From Gilliamella sp. Choc4-2 (GTDB lineage: Bacteria; Pseudomonadota; Gammaproteobacteria; Enterobacterales; Orbaceae), in contig NZ_LZHG01000018.1 in assembly GCF_001690355.1 (NCBI RefSeq), forward strand, positions 1-64,000: a stretch of DNA of 64,000 bases, given 5' to 3'. Within the stretch, counting starts at the first letter, position 1. Every line of letters begins with the position of its first letter. The translations under genes and the position numbers were made by a program. The notes beneath the pieces are model-generated. The model saw nothing but the letters and a program-made list of their open reading frames with translations. It did not search any database and was not told where the DNA came from. This document shows positions 56,848 through 64,000 of this stretch, piece after piece.

Positions 56848-57258
56848 TTACCCCTTCTGTAATACTGAGATTATATTTTTAAATTGCTCACTTAAAAAAG
56901 TTAAATTACTTTGATAGTGAATGCTATTATCAATAAATTCCGTACGTTCTTGGTCCATTTCTACTGTATTACCATCTGCGGCAGACTGATATGGTATACG
57001 GTATAGAATTTCTTGATTAGTAGCGTTTTGCATGGGTATTTGCAGATGATTATTAAATGTTGTGTTAAGCACGACATTATTTATCTTACTTTGATTTTTA
57101 ATTGCTTTGGTTAGCTCTGCATTAAAATCAATATCACGAGCTTGATAATTAGGGGTGTCGCTATTAGCAATGTTTGCAGCCAATATGGTCTGTCGCTTTT
57201 CCCGTATATTTAATGCGTGTTGGTGAAAATTAACCCATTTATCTAATTTATCAAACAT
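56848..57258 (-). CDS. flgB: Flagellar proximal rod protein FlgB
   Basis: FlgB is the rod subunit next to FliE. The 136-residue protein has [20 protein letters not shown], the typical rod signature, and a C-terminal segment ([20 protein letters not shown]). It is the first gene of the nine-gene flgBCDEFGHIJ operon, divergent from flgA, with a 153-bp control region between them. Confidence 0.96.
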   Translation of the reverse strand: MFDKLDKWVNFHQHALNIREKRQTILAANIANSDTPNYQARDIDFNAELTKAIKNQSKINNVVLNTTFNNHLQIPMQNATNQEILYRIPYQSAADGNTVEMDQERTEFIDNSIHYQSNLTFLSEQFKNIISVLQKG

Positions 57259-57411
57259 AAAATCATCTCACTTTTTTGATAGCAAGGATTTTAAGTGAAG
57301 CAAAAAAATATCATCGTATAAATAACGATAAAAATTGTCCTTATTTCAAAATTCAATAAATTTGTTCATCAAGTAATATATGTTTATAAAAAATTTTAAA
57401 AATTAGTAGAT

Positions 57412-58071
57412 ATGATAATAATCGTTAGATTAATTTTGTTAATTATACTGTTATTTAGCGCAAATATTGCTGTAGCTGATTCACTTGAAGACGAGGTTAA
57501 TAAATTAATTTCAAAGCATATAAATTATCAATTTGATAATATTGTAATAACCTATACTTCTCCTAAACCCGAATTAACTTGTATTGAGCCTAAATTAGCA
57601 TTAATAAATAAGAAAAAAAAGTGGGGTTTGATGACCATTAGTGCTAAATGTGGAAAGAAAACCCAATATTTTCATATAAATGTTGCTGTTGAAGGTGGTT
57701 ATGTTGTGGCTAATCAGGCTATTGGTGCCGGTAAGGTAATTACACCAGAACATCTGAAAATACAAATTGGTCGTCTTGATACACTCCCGTTTGCGGTGAT
57801 TTTAGATAAAGAGCAAGTTATTAATCATATTGCGTTAAGAAACATCGATCTTGATGAGCCTATCCGAACCTCAATGTTACAAAAAAATTGGCAGGTTAAA
57901 GCTGGGCAGAATGTTAATGTGATAATTAATGGTCAAGGGTATCAGATAATGGCTAGTGGTAAAATCTTGAATAATGCGGCATTAGAAGATAACGTTAGTG
58001 TTAAATTGCATTCTGGTAAGATTGTTGAAGGTAAGTTGACTTGTCAAGGTGTGATAATTTTTGATAAATAA
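57412..58071 (+). CDS. flgA: P-ring assembly chaperone FlgA
   Basis: FlgA is the periplasmic chaperone for P-ring formation by FlgI. The 219-residue precursor has a signal peptide (cleavage near NIAVAD, residue 22). A C-terminal SAF domain (about 95-215) holds VVANQAIGAGKVITPEHLKI and VKAGQNVNVIINGQGYQIMA. Together with divergent flgB it repeats the enteric flgA/flgB arrangement. Confidence 0.94.
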   Translation: MIIIVRLILLIILLFSANIAVADSLEDEVNKLISKHINYQFDNIVITYTSPKPELTCIEPKLALINKKKKWGLMTISAKCGKKTQYFHINVAVEGGYVVANQAIGAGKVITPEHLKIQIGRLDTLPFAVILDKEQVINHIALRNIDLDEPIRTSMLQKNWQVKAGQNVNVIINGQGYQIMASGKILNNAALEDNVSVKLHSGKIVEGKLTCQGVIIFDK

Positions 58072-58074
58072 TAT

Positions 58075-58101
58075 TAATGATTTTTTCATTATTGCCGATA
58101 A
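58075..58101 (+). promoter_or_regulatory. Sigma-28 (FliA) promoter of flgMN
   Basis: TAATGATT (58075-58082, 6/8), exactly 11 bases, then a perfect GCCGATAA (58094-58101), 49 bases before flgM. It begins 4 bases after the flgA stop, so flgMN has both readthrough and late transcription, as in enterics. Confidence 0.85.
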
Positions 58102-58150
58102 TTAAGCTAAACAAACCATTTAAATCTTAACTTTGATTAAAGGTAATTTT

Positions 58151-58447
58151 ATGAGCATAGATGCAACAAAATCTGTTATAAACATATCAGGATTATTGAG
58201 CCGTGATGTCATCAATGAGCAGCAAAAAAAACAGACTGTATCTGTACAGGCAAAAAATAATATAAACGTGAGTAATAATGTAAGTTTAACACAAAATACT
58301 ACAACACTTTTACATTCGACTGGTAAAGATATTGATGTAGAAAAAATTGAGAGTATTAAACAAGCCATTACCAATGGCACATTAGTAATTGATACCCAGA
58401 AAATTGCCGACGAACTTATTAAACAAATGTTACAAAATATCGAATAA
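58151..58447 (+). CDS. flgM: Anti-sigma-28 factor FlgM
   Basis: FlgM binds FliA and blocks late genes until it is exported through the finished hook. The 98-residue protein has a disordered Asn/Gln-rich N-terminal half and a C-terminal sigma-binding half (VEKIESIKQAITNGTLVIDT, then QKIADELIKQML). The start at 58151 has AAAGGT 8 bases upstream. A TTG-initiated frame six codons longer contains that site. Its own promoter is sigma-28 dependent, giving feedback. Confidence 0.95.
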   Translation: MSIDATKSVINISGLLSRDVINEQQKKQTVSVQAKNNINVSNNVSLTQNTTTLLHSTGKDIDVEKIESIKQAITNGTLVIDTQKIADELIKQMLQNIE

Positions 58448-58468
58448 TAGAGTTGAAGGGAAATAAAA

Positions 58469-58903
58469 ATGTTAGAATTAGATAACATCTTAAATAAAAT
58501 AACAAGAATGTTACAAACACTCTCAGAAATTCTGCAAACAGAGCAACAAATATTGATTGAAAATAGTTTAACAAATCAATTAAATGAAATTATTAATAAA
58601 AAAAGTCAGTTGCTTATACAATTAAAGTTACTGGATGAAAAACGTATAACGTTAAGTAAACAGTTCAATATTCACCCCCCTTATAGTGAAGAATCAACAA
58701 TTGCAGCCCATTGGCAATCTATTACTGAAACAACAAAATTATTAGCAAGCATTAACCGAGATAATGGTTTGATTATCCAAAATCGAATGGATAGAACACA
58801 GCAATCAATTAATTATCTTAAAAAGATTAATAACCCTGTTATTTATACCAATAATGGCTATCAACAAACGGAAATAATTTCATCAAAACGTGCTAAAGTG
58901 TAA
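58469..58903 (+). CDS. flgN: FlgK/FlgL export chaperone FlgN
   Basis: FlgN escorts FlgK and FlgL to the export gate. The 144-residue protein is helical with Gln/Asn/Leu-rich coiled-coil stretches (LQTLSEILQTEQQILIENSL; later LLASINRDNGLIIQNRMDRT). It lies 21 bp after flgM, its conserved partner position. Sequence similarity alone is weak, but size and context are convincing. Confidence 0.92.
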   Translation: MLELDNILNKITRMLQTLSEILQTEQQILIENSLTNQLNEIINKKSQLLIQLKLLDEKRITLSKQFNIHPPYSEESTIAAHWQSITETTKLLASINRDNGLIIQNRMDRTQQSINYLKKINNPVIYTNNGYQQTEIISSKRAKV

Positions 58904-59043
58904 TTCATTTGAATTTTATTGAGTTAAACGAGATAAATACCTAGTAAATTATCGCCTTTTTAAGGCAATAACGCTTTGTTAATGCGTTCATACTGTTGGC
59001 ATTGAAAATTCTAATTAGATAAGACGAGTTTATTTAATTTATC

Positions 59044-60174
59044 ATGGCTGATGATAGTGACGTAGATAAAAGTGAACAACCCACCGATAGCAAAATAAAG
59101 AAAGCTAAGGAAAAAGGGCAAATTCCTCGATCACGAGAATTAACTTCATTGTTAATTTTGTTGGTTGGTATTACTTTATTTTGGTTAATGGGATCGCATT
59201 TAGCAAGTCAGCTAATCACAGTTATACAAACGGCGATGAAAGTTTCTTATAGAATAGATGATGATAAATTGCTCATCTTTAATTTGGTTAATCTATTATC
59301 TGCAGGATTTTGGGCTATTTTACCAATTTTTTTGGGTTTAGTAATTATAGCGATAATCGCACCCATTTGTATTGGTGGTTTACTGTTTAGTCTGCAATCA
59401 ATTAAACCTAATTTTAAGAAGCTAAATCCAATTTCTGGGTTTGGGCGATTATTTAGTACCAGAATTTTTGCTGAGTTATTAAAAAGCATGTTTAAAGTAA
59501 TTTTAGTCAGTTTTGCAGTTCTTTTGTTTTTACTGCATTACTTTCCTAGTATGCTTTCGTTACCTAATATGTATTTAAATAATGCGTTAGCTAATTCAAT
59601 TCAGTTTGTGATTTTGTGTGTAATATTAAGTATTATCGCTTTGATACCAATGGTTGGTTTTGATATTTTTTATCAGATCTGGAGCAATTTAAAAAAATTA
59701 AAGATGTCAAAACAGGAAGTGAAAGATGAATTTAAGGAGCAAGAAGGTAATCCACAAATTAAAGGGCGTATTCGGCAAATGCAACAAGCTATTGCTAGAC
59801 GTCGAATGATGAAGGACGTACCTAAAGCCAATGTTATTGTTACCAATCCAACTCATTATGCGGTTGCATTGCAATATGACGAAAAAACCATGATAGCACC
59901 TAAGATGCTTGCCAAAGGAACGGATAACATTGCACTACGTATTAAAGAGCTCGCCAGTGAACATAATATCCCTCAATTAGAAGCACCACCATTGGCACGG
60001 GCTTTATATCGCTATGGTGAAATCGGTGAAACAATTCCACCTGAATTATATACCGCTGTGGCTCAAATTTTAGCTTGGGTATATCAGTTAAAACATTGGT
60101 ATAAATATGGAGGTGATAAGCCACTTACTCCGAGAAATTTACCGGTACCTGAGTCATTATCTGAATATAAATAA
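59044..60174 (+). CDS. flhB: Flagellar export switch protein FlhB
   Basis: FlhB controls the change of export specificity from hook to filament substrates. The N-terminal half has four membrane helices (about 30-215). The cytoplasmic half contains the self-cleaving NPTH at 268-271 (VTNPTHYAVAL). The N-terminus is rich in charged residues (KSEQPTDSKIKKAKEKGQIP), as usual. It is 376 residues long. The start has no strong ribosome-binding site. Confidence 0.97.
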   Translation: MADDSDVDKSEQPTDSKIKKAKEKGQIPRSRELTSLLILLVGITLFWLMGSHLASQLITVIQTAMKVSYRIDDDKLLIFNLVNLLSAGFWAILPIFLGLVIIAIIAPICIGGLLFSLQSIKPNFKKLNPISGFGRLFSTRIFAELLKSMFKVILVSFAVLLFLLHYFPSMLSLPNMYLNNALANSIQFVILCVILSIIALIPMVGFDIFYQIWSNLKKLKMSKQEVKDEFKEQEGNPQIKGRIRQMQQAIARRRMMKDVPKANVIVTNPTHYAVALQYDEKTMIAPKMLAKGTDNIALRIKELASEHNIPQLEAPPLARALYRYGEIGETIPPELYTAVAQILAWVYQLKHWYKYGGDKPLTPRNLPVPESLSEYK

Positions 60175-60191
60175 AGGCAATTACTAATCTT

Positions 60192-62279
60192 ATGGTTAAA
60201 TCAAAACTACTTACATTATTGTCACTCAATACGTTAAAAAACGGTCATTATCAAATCTTAGCTGGACCAATGCTAATTTTATTGATTCTTTCGATGATGG
60301 TGTTGCCACTACCTGCATTCATTTTAGATCTATTTTTTACATTCAATATTGCTTTATCTATCATTATTTTGATTGTAGCATTGTTTACCAAACGGGTGCT
60401 TGATTTTGCTGCATTTCCTACAGTTTTATTGTTTGCAACATTATTGCGGTTGTCGTTAAATGTGGCTTCTACGCGTGTTGTGTTATTAAAAGGGCATACA
60501 GGTAGCAACGCTGCAGGTCGTGTTATTGAAGCCTTTGGTCATTTTTTAGTCGGAGGTAATTTTGCCATTGGGATTGTGGTTTTTATTATTTTGGTGATTA
60601 TAAACTTTATGGTTATCACCAAAGGCGCTGGTCGGATTGCTGAGGTTGGTGCACGATTTGCATTGGATGGTATGCCTGGTAAACAAATGGCGATTGATGC
60701 TGATCTTAATGCCGGATTAATCGGTGAAGACGAAGCTAAAGCACGCAGAGCCGAGGTTACTCAAGAGGCCGATTTTTATGGGTCAATGGATGGTGCCAGT
60801 AAATTTGTGCGTGGTGATGCCATTGCTGGCTTACTGATTATGGCTATTACTATTGTTGGTGGTTTATTAGTGGGGGTTATGCAACATGGTATGGATCTAT
60901 CTGATGCGAGCAAAACTTATGTGCTTTTAACGATTGGCGATGGTTTAGTTGCTCAAATTCCTTCTTTGATTATTTCAACTGCTGCAGGTGTTATTGTTAC
61001 TCGAGTTTCTTCACACGATAACATTAGTGAACAAATGCTTAAACAGCTGTTTAATAATCCCCAAGTGTTAATTTTAACTGCAGTTGTCATTGGTTTACTT
61101 GGGTTAATTCCGGGTATGCCAAATGTTGTTTTTTTATTGTTTACTGCATTGTTATCACTTATTGCGTGGTGGCTAACAAAACAGCAAAAAACGCAGCAAA
61201 AAATCTCTACCAAAACCACAGATGTACAAGCAACTACACCAGCTAATATTGAAGCAACTTGGTCAGATGTGAATATTGAAGATATTTTAGCCATGGAAGT
61301 TGGATATGGTTTAATTCCAATGGTAGATCAAACTCAAAATGGTGAGTTATTGGGAAGAATTCGGAGTTTACGTAAAAAGTTTGCTCAATCACTGGGTTTT
61401 TTACCTCCGCAGGTACATATTCGCGATAACCTTTCATTAGCTCCTTATCAATATAAAATTTTTATTAAAGGTGGCGAAATTGGTAAAGGTGAAATTATTA
61501 ATAATAAGTGGTTAGCCATTAATCCTGGTAATGTGGCAGAAATCATTGATGGTTTACCTACAACCGAGCCAGCGTTTGGCTTGCCTGCTGTATGGATAGA
61601 TGAAAGTAATAAAGAAAACGCCCAGATATTAGGTTACACTGTTGTTGATACCAGTACTATGATTGCAACGCACTTTAACCATTTATTACAGCAATTTGCT
61701 AGCGATTTATTAGGTCGATTAGAGACCCAAGAACTTCTTGAACGCATCAAACAAGAAGTACCAAAACTTGTAGAAGATTTTATACCTGGTGTGGTGACAT
61801 TAACTACTTTTCATAAAATACTGCAAAATTTGATTGCTGAAAAAGTATCGATTCGAGATATGCGAACCATTATTGAAACGATATGTGAACATGCACCAAC
61901 GCAAAATGATGCTTATCAATTGCTTAGTATGGTTAGAATTGCATTAGGGCGAGTCATCACTCAGCAATGGTTTCCAGGAAGTGATCCAATCAATGTGATT
62001 GGTTTAAATGTTAATTTAGAACGTTTGTTATTACAAACGCTACAAAATACCAGTAATTTCGAGCCTGGTTTAGCTGAGCATATTGTTCAACAAATTCAGG
62101 AAGCGATTCATCAACAAGATGCTATTGGAGCACCACCGGTATTATTAGTGAATCATGCATTAAGACCTATGCTATCGCAATTTTTAAGACCAAACTTTCC
62201 TCAATTAATTGTGTTATCGAATTTAGAAATTGTCGACAATCGAGAGATAAAAATGACGGTTCAAATAGGGGAAGGGTAG
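60192..62279 (+). CDS. flhA: Flagellar export gate protein FlhA
   Basis: FlhA forms the nonameric ring that receives chaperone-substrate complexes and uses proton flow. The 695-residue protein has eight membrane helices in its first half. The conserved cytoplasmic FHIPEP-type loop reads GRIAEVGARFALDGMPGKQM and DADLNAGLI. The second half is the large cytoplasmic domain (PQVHIRDNLSLAPYQYKIFI). It closes the flagellar island. The accessory gene flhE, which follows in E. coli, is absent. Confidence 0.97.
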   Translation: MVKSKLLTLLSLNTLKNGHYQILAGPMLILLILSMMVLPLPAFILDLFFTFNIALSIIILIVALFTKRVLDFAAFPTVLLFATLLRLSLNVASTRVVLLKGHTGSNAAGRVIEAFGHFLVGGNFAIGIVVFIILVIINFMVITKGAGRIAEVGARFALDGMPGKQMAIDADLNAGLIGEDEAKARRAEVTQEADFYGSMDGASKFVRGDAIAGLLIMAITIVGGLLVGVMQHGMDLSDASKTYVLLTIGDGLVAQIPSLIISTAAGVIVTRVSSHDNISEQMLKQLFNNPQVLILTAVVIGLLGLIPGMPNVVFLLFTALLSLIAWWLTKQQKTQQKISTKTTDVQATTPANIEATWSDVNIEDILAMEVGYGLIPMVDQTQNGELLGRIRSLRKKFAQSLGFLPPQVHIRDNLSLAPYQYKIFIKGGEIGKGEIINNKWLAINPGNVAEIIDGLPTTEPAFGLPAVWIDESNKENAQILGYTVVDTSTMIATHFNHLLQQFASDLLGRLETQELLERIKQEVPKLVEDFIPGVVTLTTFHKILQNLIAEKVSIRDMRTIIETICEHAPTQNDAYQLLSMVRIALGRVITQQWFPGSDPINVIGLNVNLERLLLQTLQNTSNFEPGLAEHIVQQIQEAIHQQDAIGAPPVLLVNHALRPMLSQFLRPNFPQLIVLSNLEIVDNREIKMTVQIGEG

Positions 62280-62377
62280 TGGTATTATTTTGATTTTCTA
62301 AGATCAACTGGTATGATTATTTAACTTTACGTTTGCGTTGGCTTTTTTATATATTTAAATAAGTATATTGATATTTT

Positions 62378-62412
62378 ATATTGGTATTCACGCTTACACG
62401 TTATACCAATAT
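62378..62412. terminator. Inverted repeat after flhA, possible terminator
   Basis: ATATTGGTAT (62378-62387) and ATACCAATAT (62403-62412) form a perfect 10-bp stem with a 15-base loop. It lies between convergent flhA and the decayed gene that follows. A T-tract is lacking on both sides, so function is uncertain. Confidence 0.4.
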
Positions 62413-62432
62413 GATGTTAATTGGTAAAATAG

Positions 62433-62624
62433 TTATTCTGTGAGGTCCGTAAAATGTTGTTTGATATGCTTAGCACTTTCTGTCTTGTCAATCATCGCAA
62501 TAGCATAATCAGCATAACTAATTTGGCTTACGCACAATGCAGTAACGTCATGAGCTCGTGAAATAACTTTTCTTACTAAAAGCTGCTCTGTTTTACCACT
62601 TGCACCAATGACTGCAATTTTCAG
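62433..62624 (-). pseudogene. NAD(P)-binding (NmrA-like) protein gene with internal deletion
   Basis: A 63-codon frame on the minus strand begins KIAVIGASGKTEQLLVRKVI, a Rossmann-fold N-terminus in which GASGKTEQ replaces the usual GATGKxG. After HDVTAL it jumps directly to ISYADYAIAMIDKTESAKHI, which in this family is the C-terminal end of a protein of about 210 residues. About 150 residues appear to be missing. The initiation codon position reads CTG after a good AAGGAG, suggesting the ATG is also lost. The family call is from memory of NAD(P)H-binding YwnB-like proteins. Confidence 0.65.
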
Positions 62625-62954
62625 ACTTTACTCCTTTCAAGCGTTTAATGGTTGACAATGTATTATGATGAATAATTTTATAGTCTAATTTAACCAATTT
62701 CTTTTGCCAAGTAACAAGATTAATTACATAAAAATTCAATCCGATATGCATACACATCACTTTTAAGTCATTAATGGCTTTAGTAAAAATCATCTACTTT
62801 TTTTATTATTTAACTATTTGATTATGCAAAGTAAAAACATAAATAACTTTATAAAAATAGTTGGTGAATAATTATCAATATTCTATTTTTGGTTAATAAT
62901 AAATTAGTTTAAAATACACATAAAAATAAATAATATAACCAGAAAGGAAAGCAA
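62625..62954. other. Gap between the NmrA-like remnant and the McrB-like gene
   Basis: A/T-rich DNA. A 66-codon minus-strand frame at 62593-62793 overlaps the remnant and resembles nothing I know. It might derive from a lost regulator. A ribosome-binding site for the next gene is at 62944-62950 (AAAGGAA). Confidence 0.4.
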
Positions 62955-63251
62955 TTGGACGGGATAAAAACATATTGGTTTTTAGGTGCAAAATTTAAAG
63001 GTAGTAAAGACCAAACAGAGAATTTTATTAGTTCAGGTATCTGGCAAAATGGCTATGATAATAAACTTTTGGATATCGTAAAATCTATTTCTGTTGGCGA
63101 TAAAGTTGCCATCAAATCAACCTATAACCAAAAAAATAATTTACCCTTTGATAGTAAAGGTTTTCCTGTTTCGGTAATGGATATAAAGGCTATTGGCACC
63201 GTAACTAAAAATCATGGTGATGGAAAATTGTTAGAAGTCGATTGGCAATAA
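62955..63251 (+). CDS. Free EVE-like domain left by the stop codon
   Basis: If translated as it stands, the first part of the broken gene yields a 98-residue stand-alone EVE-like domain. Single-domain EVE proteins exist and bind modified bases in RNA or DNA, so this product could be stable, but there is no direct evidence of a function without the GTPase domain. Confidence 0.5.
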   Translation: MDGIKTYWFLGAKFKGSKDQTENFISSGIWQNGYDNKLLDIVKSISVGDKVAIKSTYNQKNNLPFDSKGFPVSVMDIKAIGTVTKNHGDGKLLEVDWQ

Positions 63252-64000
63252 ACTAATTTGAATAAGAAATGGTACTTTTATACCAATATAGCTGCTATCT
63301 GGAGTGTTAAAGATGATTTTTGGCTATCAAAACAATTAATTAATTTTGCATTTTATGATCAGCCACAAGATATTGATGCTTTTCGCAATGCTCCATATTG
63401 GAAATCTCGTTATGGAAATAATAATTTAAGTAACAATAGTAATACTAATACCAGCGATATTAACAAACCGATTAATGAGTCTTGGGTAGATATTGTATTA
63501 AAACACATTAAACAATTATGTTATCAGAAAAATAGTAATATATTTACTCGCTCAGAATTTCTTACTCAGTATAAAGAGGATCTTCAGCAATTATTTCCTC
63601 AAAATAATACTATTGAATCGACAATTGATAATAGATTTCAAGAGTTAAGAAATAATAATATTTTATTATTTTTAGGTGGTGGAAAATATGAATTACTAGA
63701 TATTGAAACGCTAAATGAAGAAGAAAATTATGATAACCAAGATATGACTAAACCTGTAATCATAAAACAATCTTATACCCAAAATGATCTAATCAATGAG
63801 GGTTGTTTTGTTGATAAACAACAGTTGCAAGCCATATTAAATAGCTTAAAGTTGAAAAAAAATATTATTTTACAAGGTCCACCAGGGACAGGTAAAACAT
63901 GGTTAGCCAAACGTTTAGCTAATATTATTGTTGGTTATAAAGATTCAAAGAATATCAAAGCTATTCAGTTTCATCCTAATATGTCTTACGAGGATTTTAT
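62955..64000 (+). pseudogene. mcrB: EVE-like/McrB-type restriction GTPase, split by an in-frame stop (continues off the right edge)
   Basis: The frame starts at TTG 62955. It encodes an EVE-like DNA-binding domain (KTYWFLGAKFKGSKDQTENF, SVGDKVAIKSTYNQK, VMDIKAIGTVTKNHGDGK), then meets TAA at 63249-63251. Beyond that stop the very same frame stays open to the window end. It reads WYFYTNIAAIWSV, QPQDIDAFRNAPYW and the Walker A GPPGTGKT (63876-63899) of the McrB AAA+ domain, and FHPNMSYEDF. In intact homologues these parts form one protein that recognises modified DNA and drives the McrC nuclease. One base change accounts for the break. Reinitiation at TTG 63258 is conceivable. The McrC partner would lie outside the window. 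Confidence 0.75.

Noticed and set aside
58954-58966. GCCTT/AAGGC hairpin between flgN and flhB as a terminator
   Set aside because: Five-base stem with no T-tract after it; not convincing.
62593-62793. 66-residue minus-strand frame
   Set aside because: No family resemblance, A/T-driven composition, and its 3' end overlaps the NmrA-like remnant in another frame.
1-64000. CRISPR arrays, rRNA operons and intact prophage
   Set aside because: No regularly spaced repeats, rRNA segments or phage structural genes were seen on either strand.

Overview
The window is a very AT-rich gammaproteobacterial chromosome segment. Gene content and local gene order (rlmN-pilW, nagBAC facing nagE, fabZ-lpxA-lpxB-rnhB, menA-rraA, dprA facing def, cpxRA) fit a relative of Enterobacterales and Pasteurellales. 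My best guess is an insect-gut Orbaceae-type bacterium (Gilliamella/Orbus group). That placement rests on composition and protein similarity recalled from memory, not on a search.

Left part (1-27,700) is mostly housekeeping DNA. A truncated IS3-family element enters from the left edge. It is followed by mntP, a PilW-like lipoprotein and rlmN on the minus strand, an M15 peptidase, the CpxA/CpxR-like envelope-stress system, a tRNA-His/tRNA-Pro pair, asd, and the N-acetylglucosamine regulon (nagB, nagA, nagC facing nagE, with a near-perfect CRP site between). Then come fkpA-tusD-tusC (no tusB seen), the lipid A block fabZ-lpxA-lpxB-rnhB, a decayed YiiX-like gene, ndh, an HlyD-type adaptor with two ABC-2 permeases but no ATPase beside them, menA-rraA, dprA and def.

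Middle and right part (28,350-62,279) is one uninterrupted flagellar island. It holds 39 genes: fliFGHIJKLMNOPQR (minus), fliE (plus), fliDST (minus), fliC, fliA, flhDC, motAB and flgKL (plus), flgBCDEFGHIJ (minus), then flgA, flgMN and flhBA (plus). It contains the master regulator FlhDC, sigma-28 (FliA) and its anti-sigma FlgM, and all recognised core export, basal body, hook, filament and stator genes. No chemotaxis gene lies in the window. I find four sigma-28 promoters of the form TAAAGTTT-N11-GCCGATAA in front of fliC, fliD, flgK and flgM, each with exactly 11 bases between the boxes. The layout therefore encodes the classical hierarchy FlhDC, then hook-basal body genes plus FliA, then filament genes.

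The island is flanked by decayed accessory DNA. On the left (27,848-28,349) lie remnants of a probable lipase-type toxin (GDGTVP motif) with small membrane-protein genes that look like immunity relics. On the right are an internally deleted NAD(P)-binding protein gene and an EVE-like/McrB-type restriction GTPase whose reading frame is broken by one in-frame TAA before it runs off the window. No rRNA, CRISPR array or intact prophage was seen.
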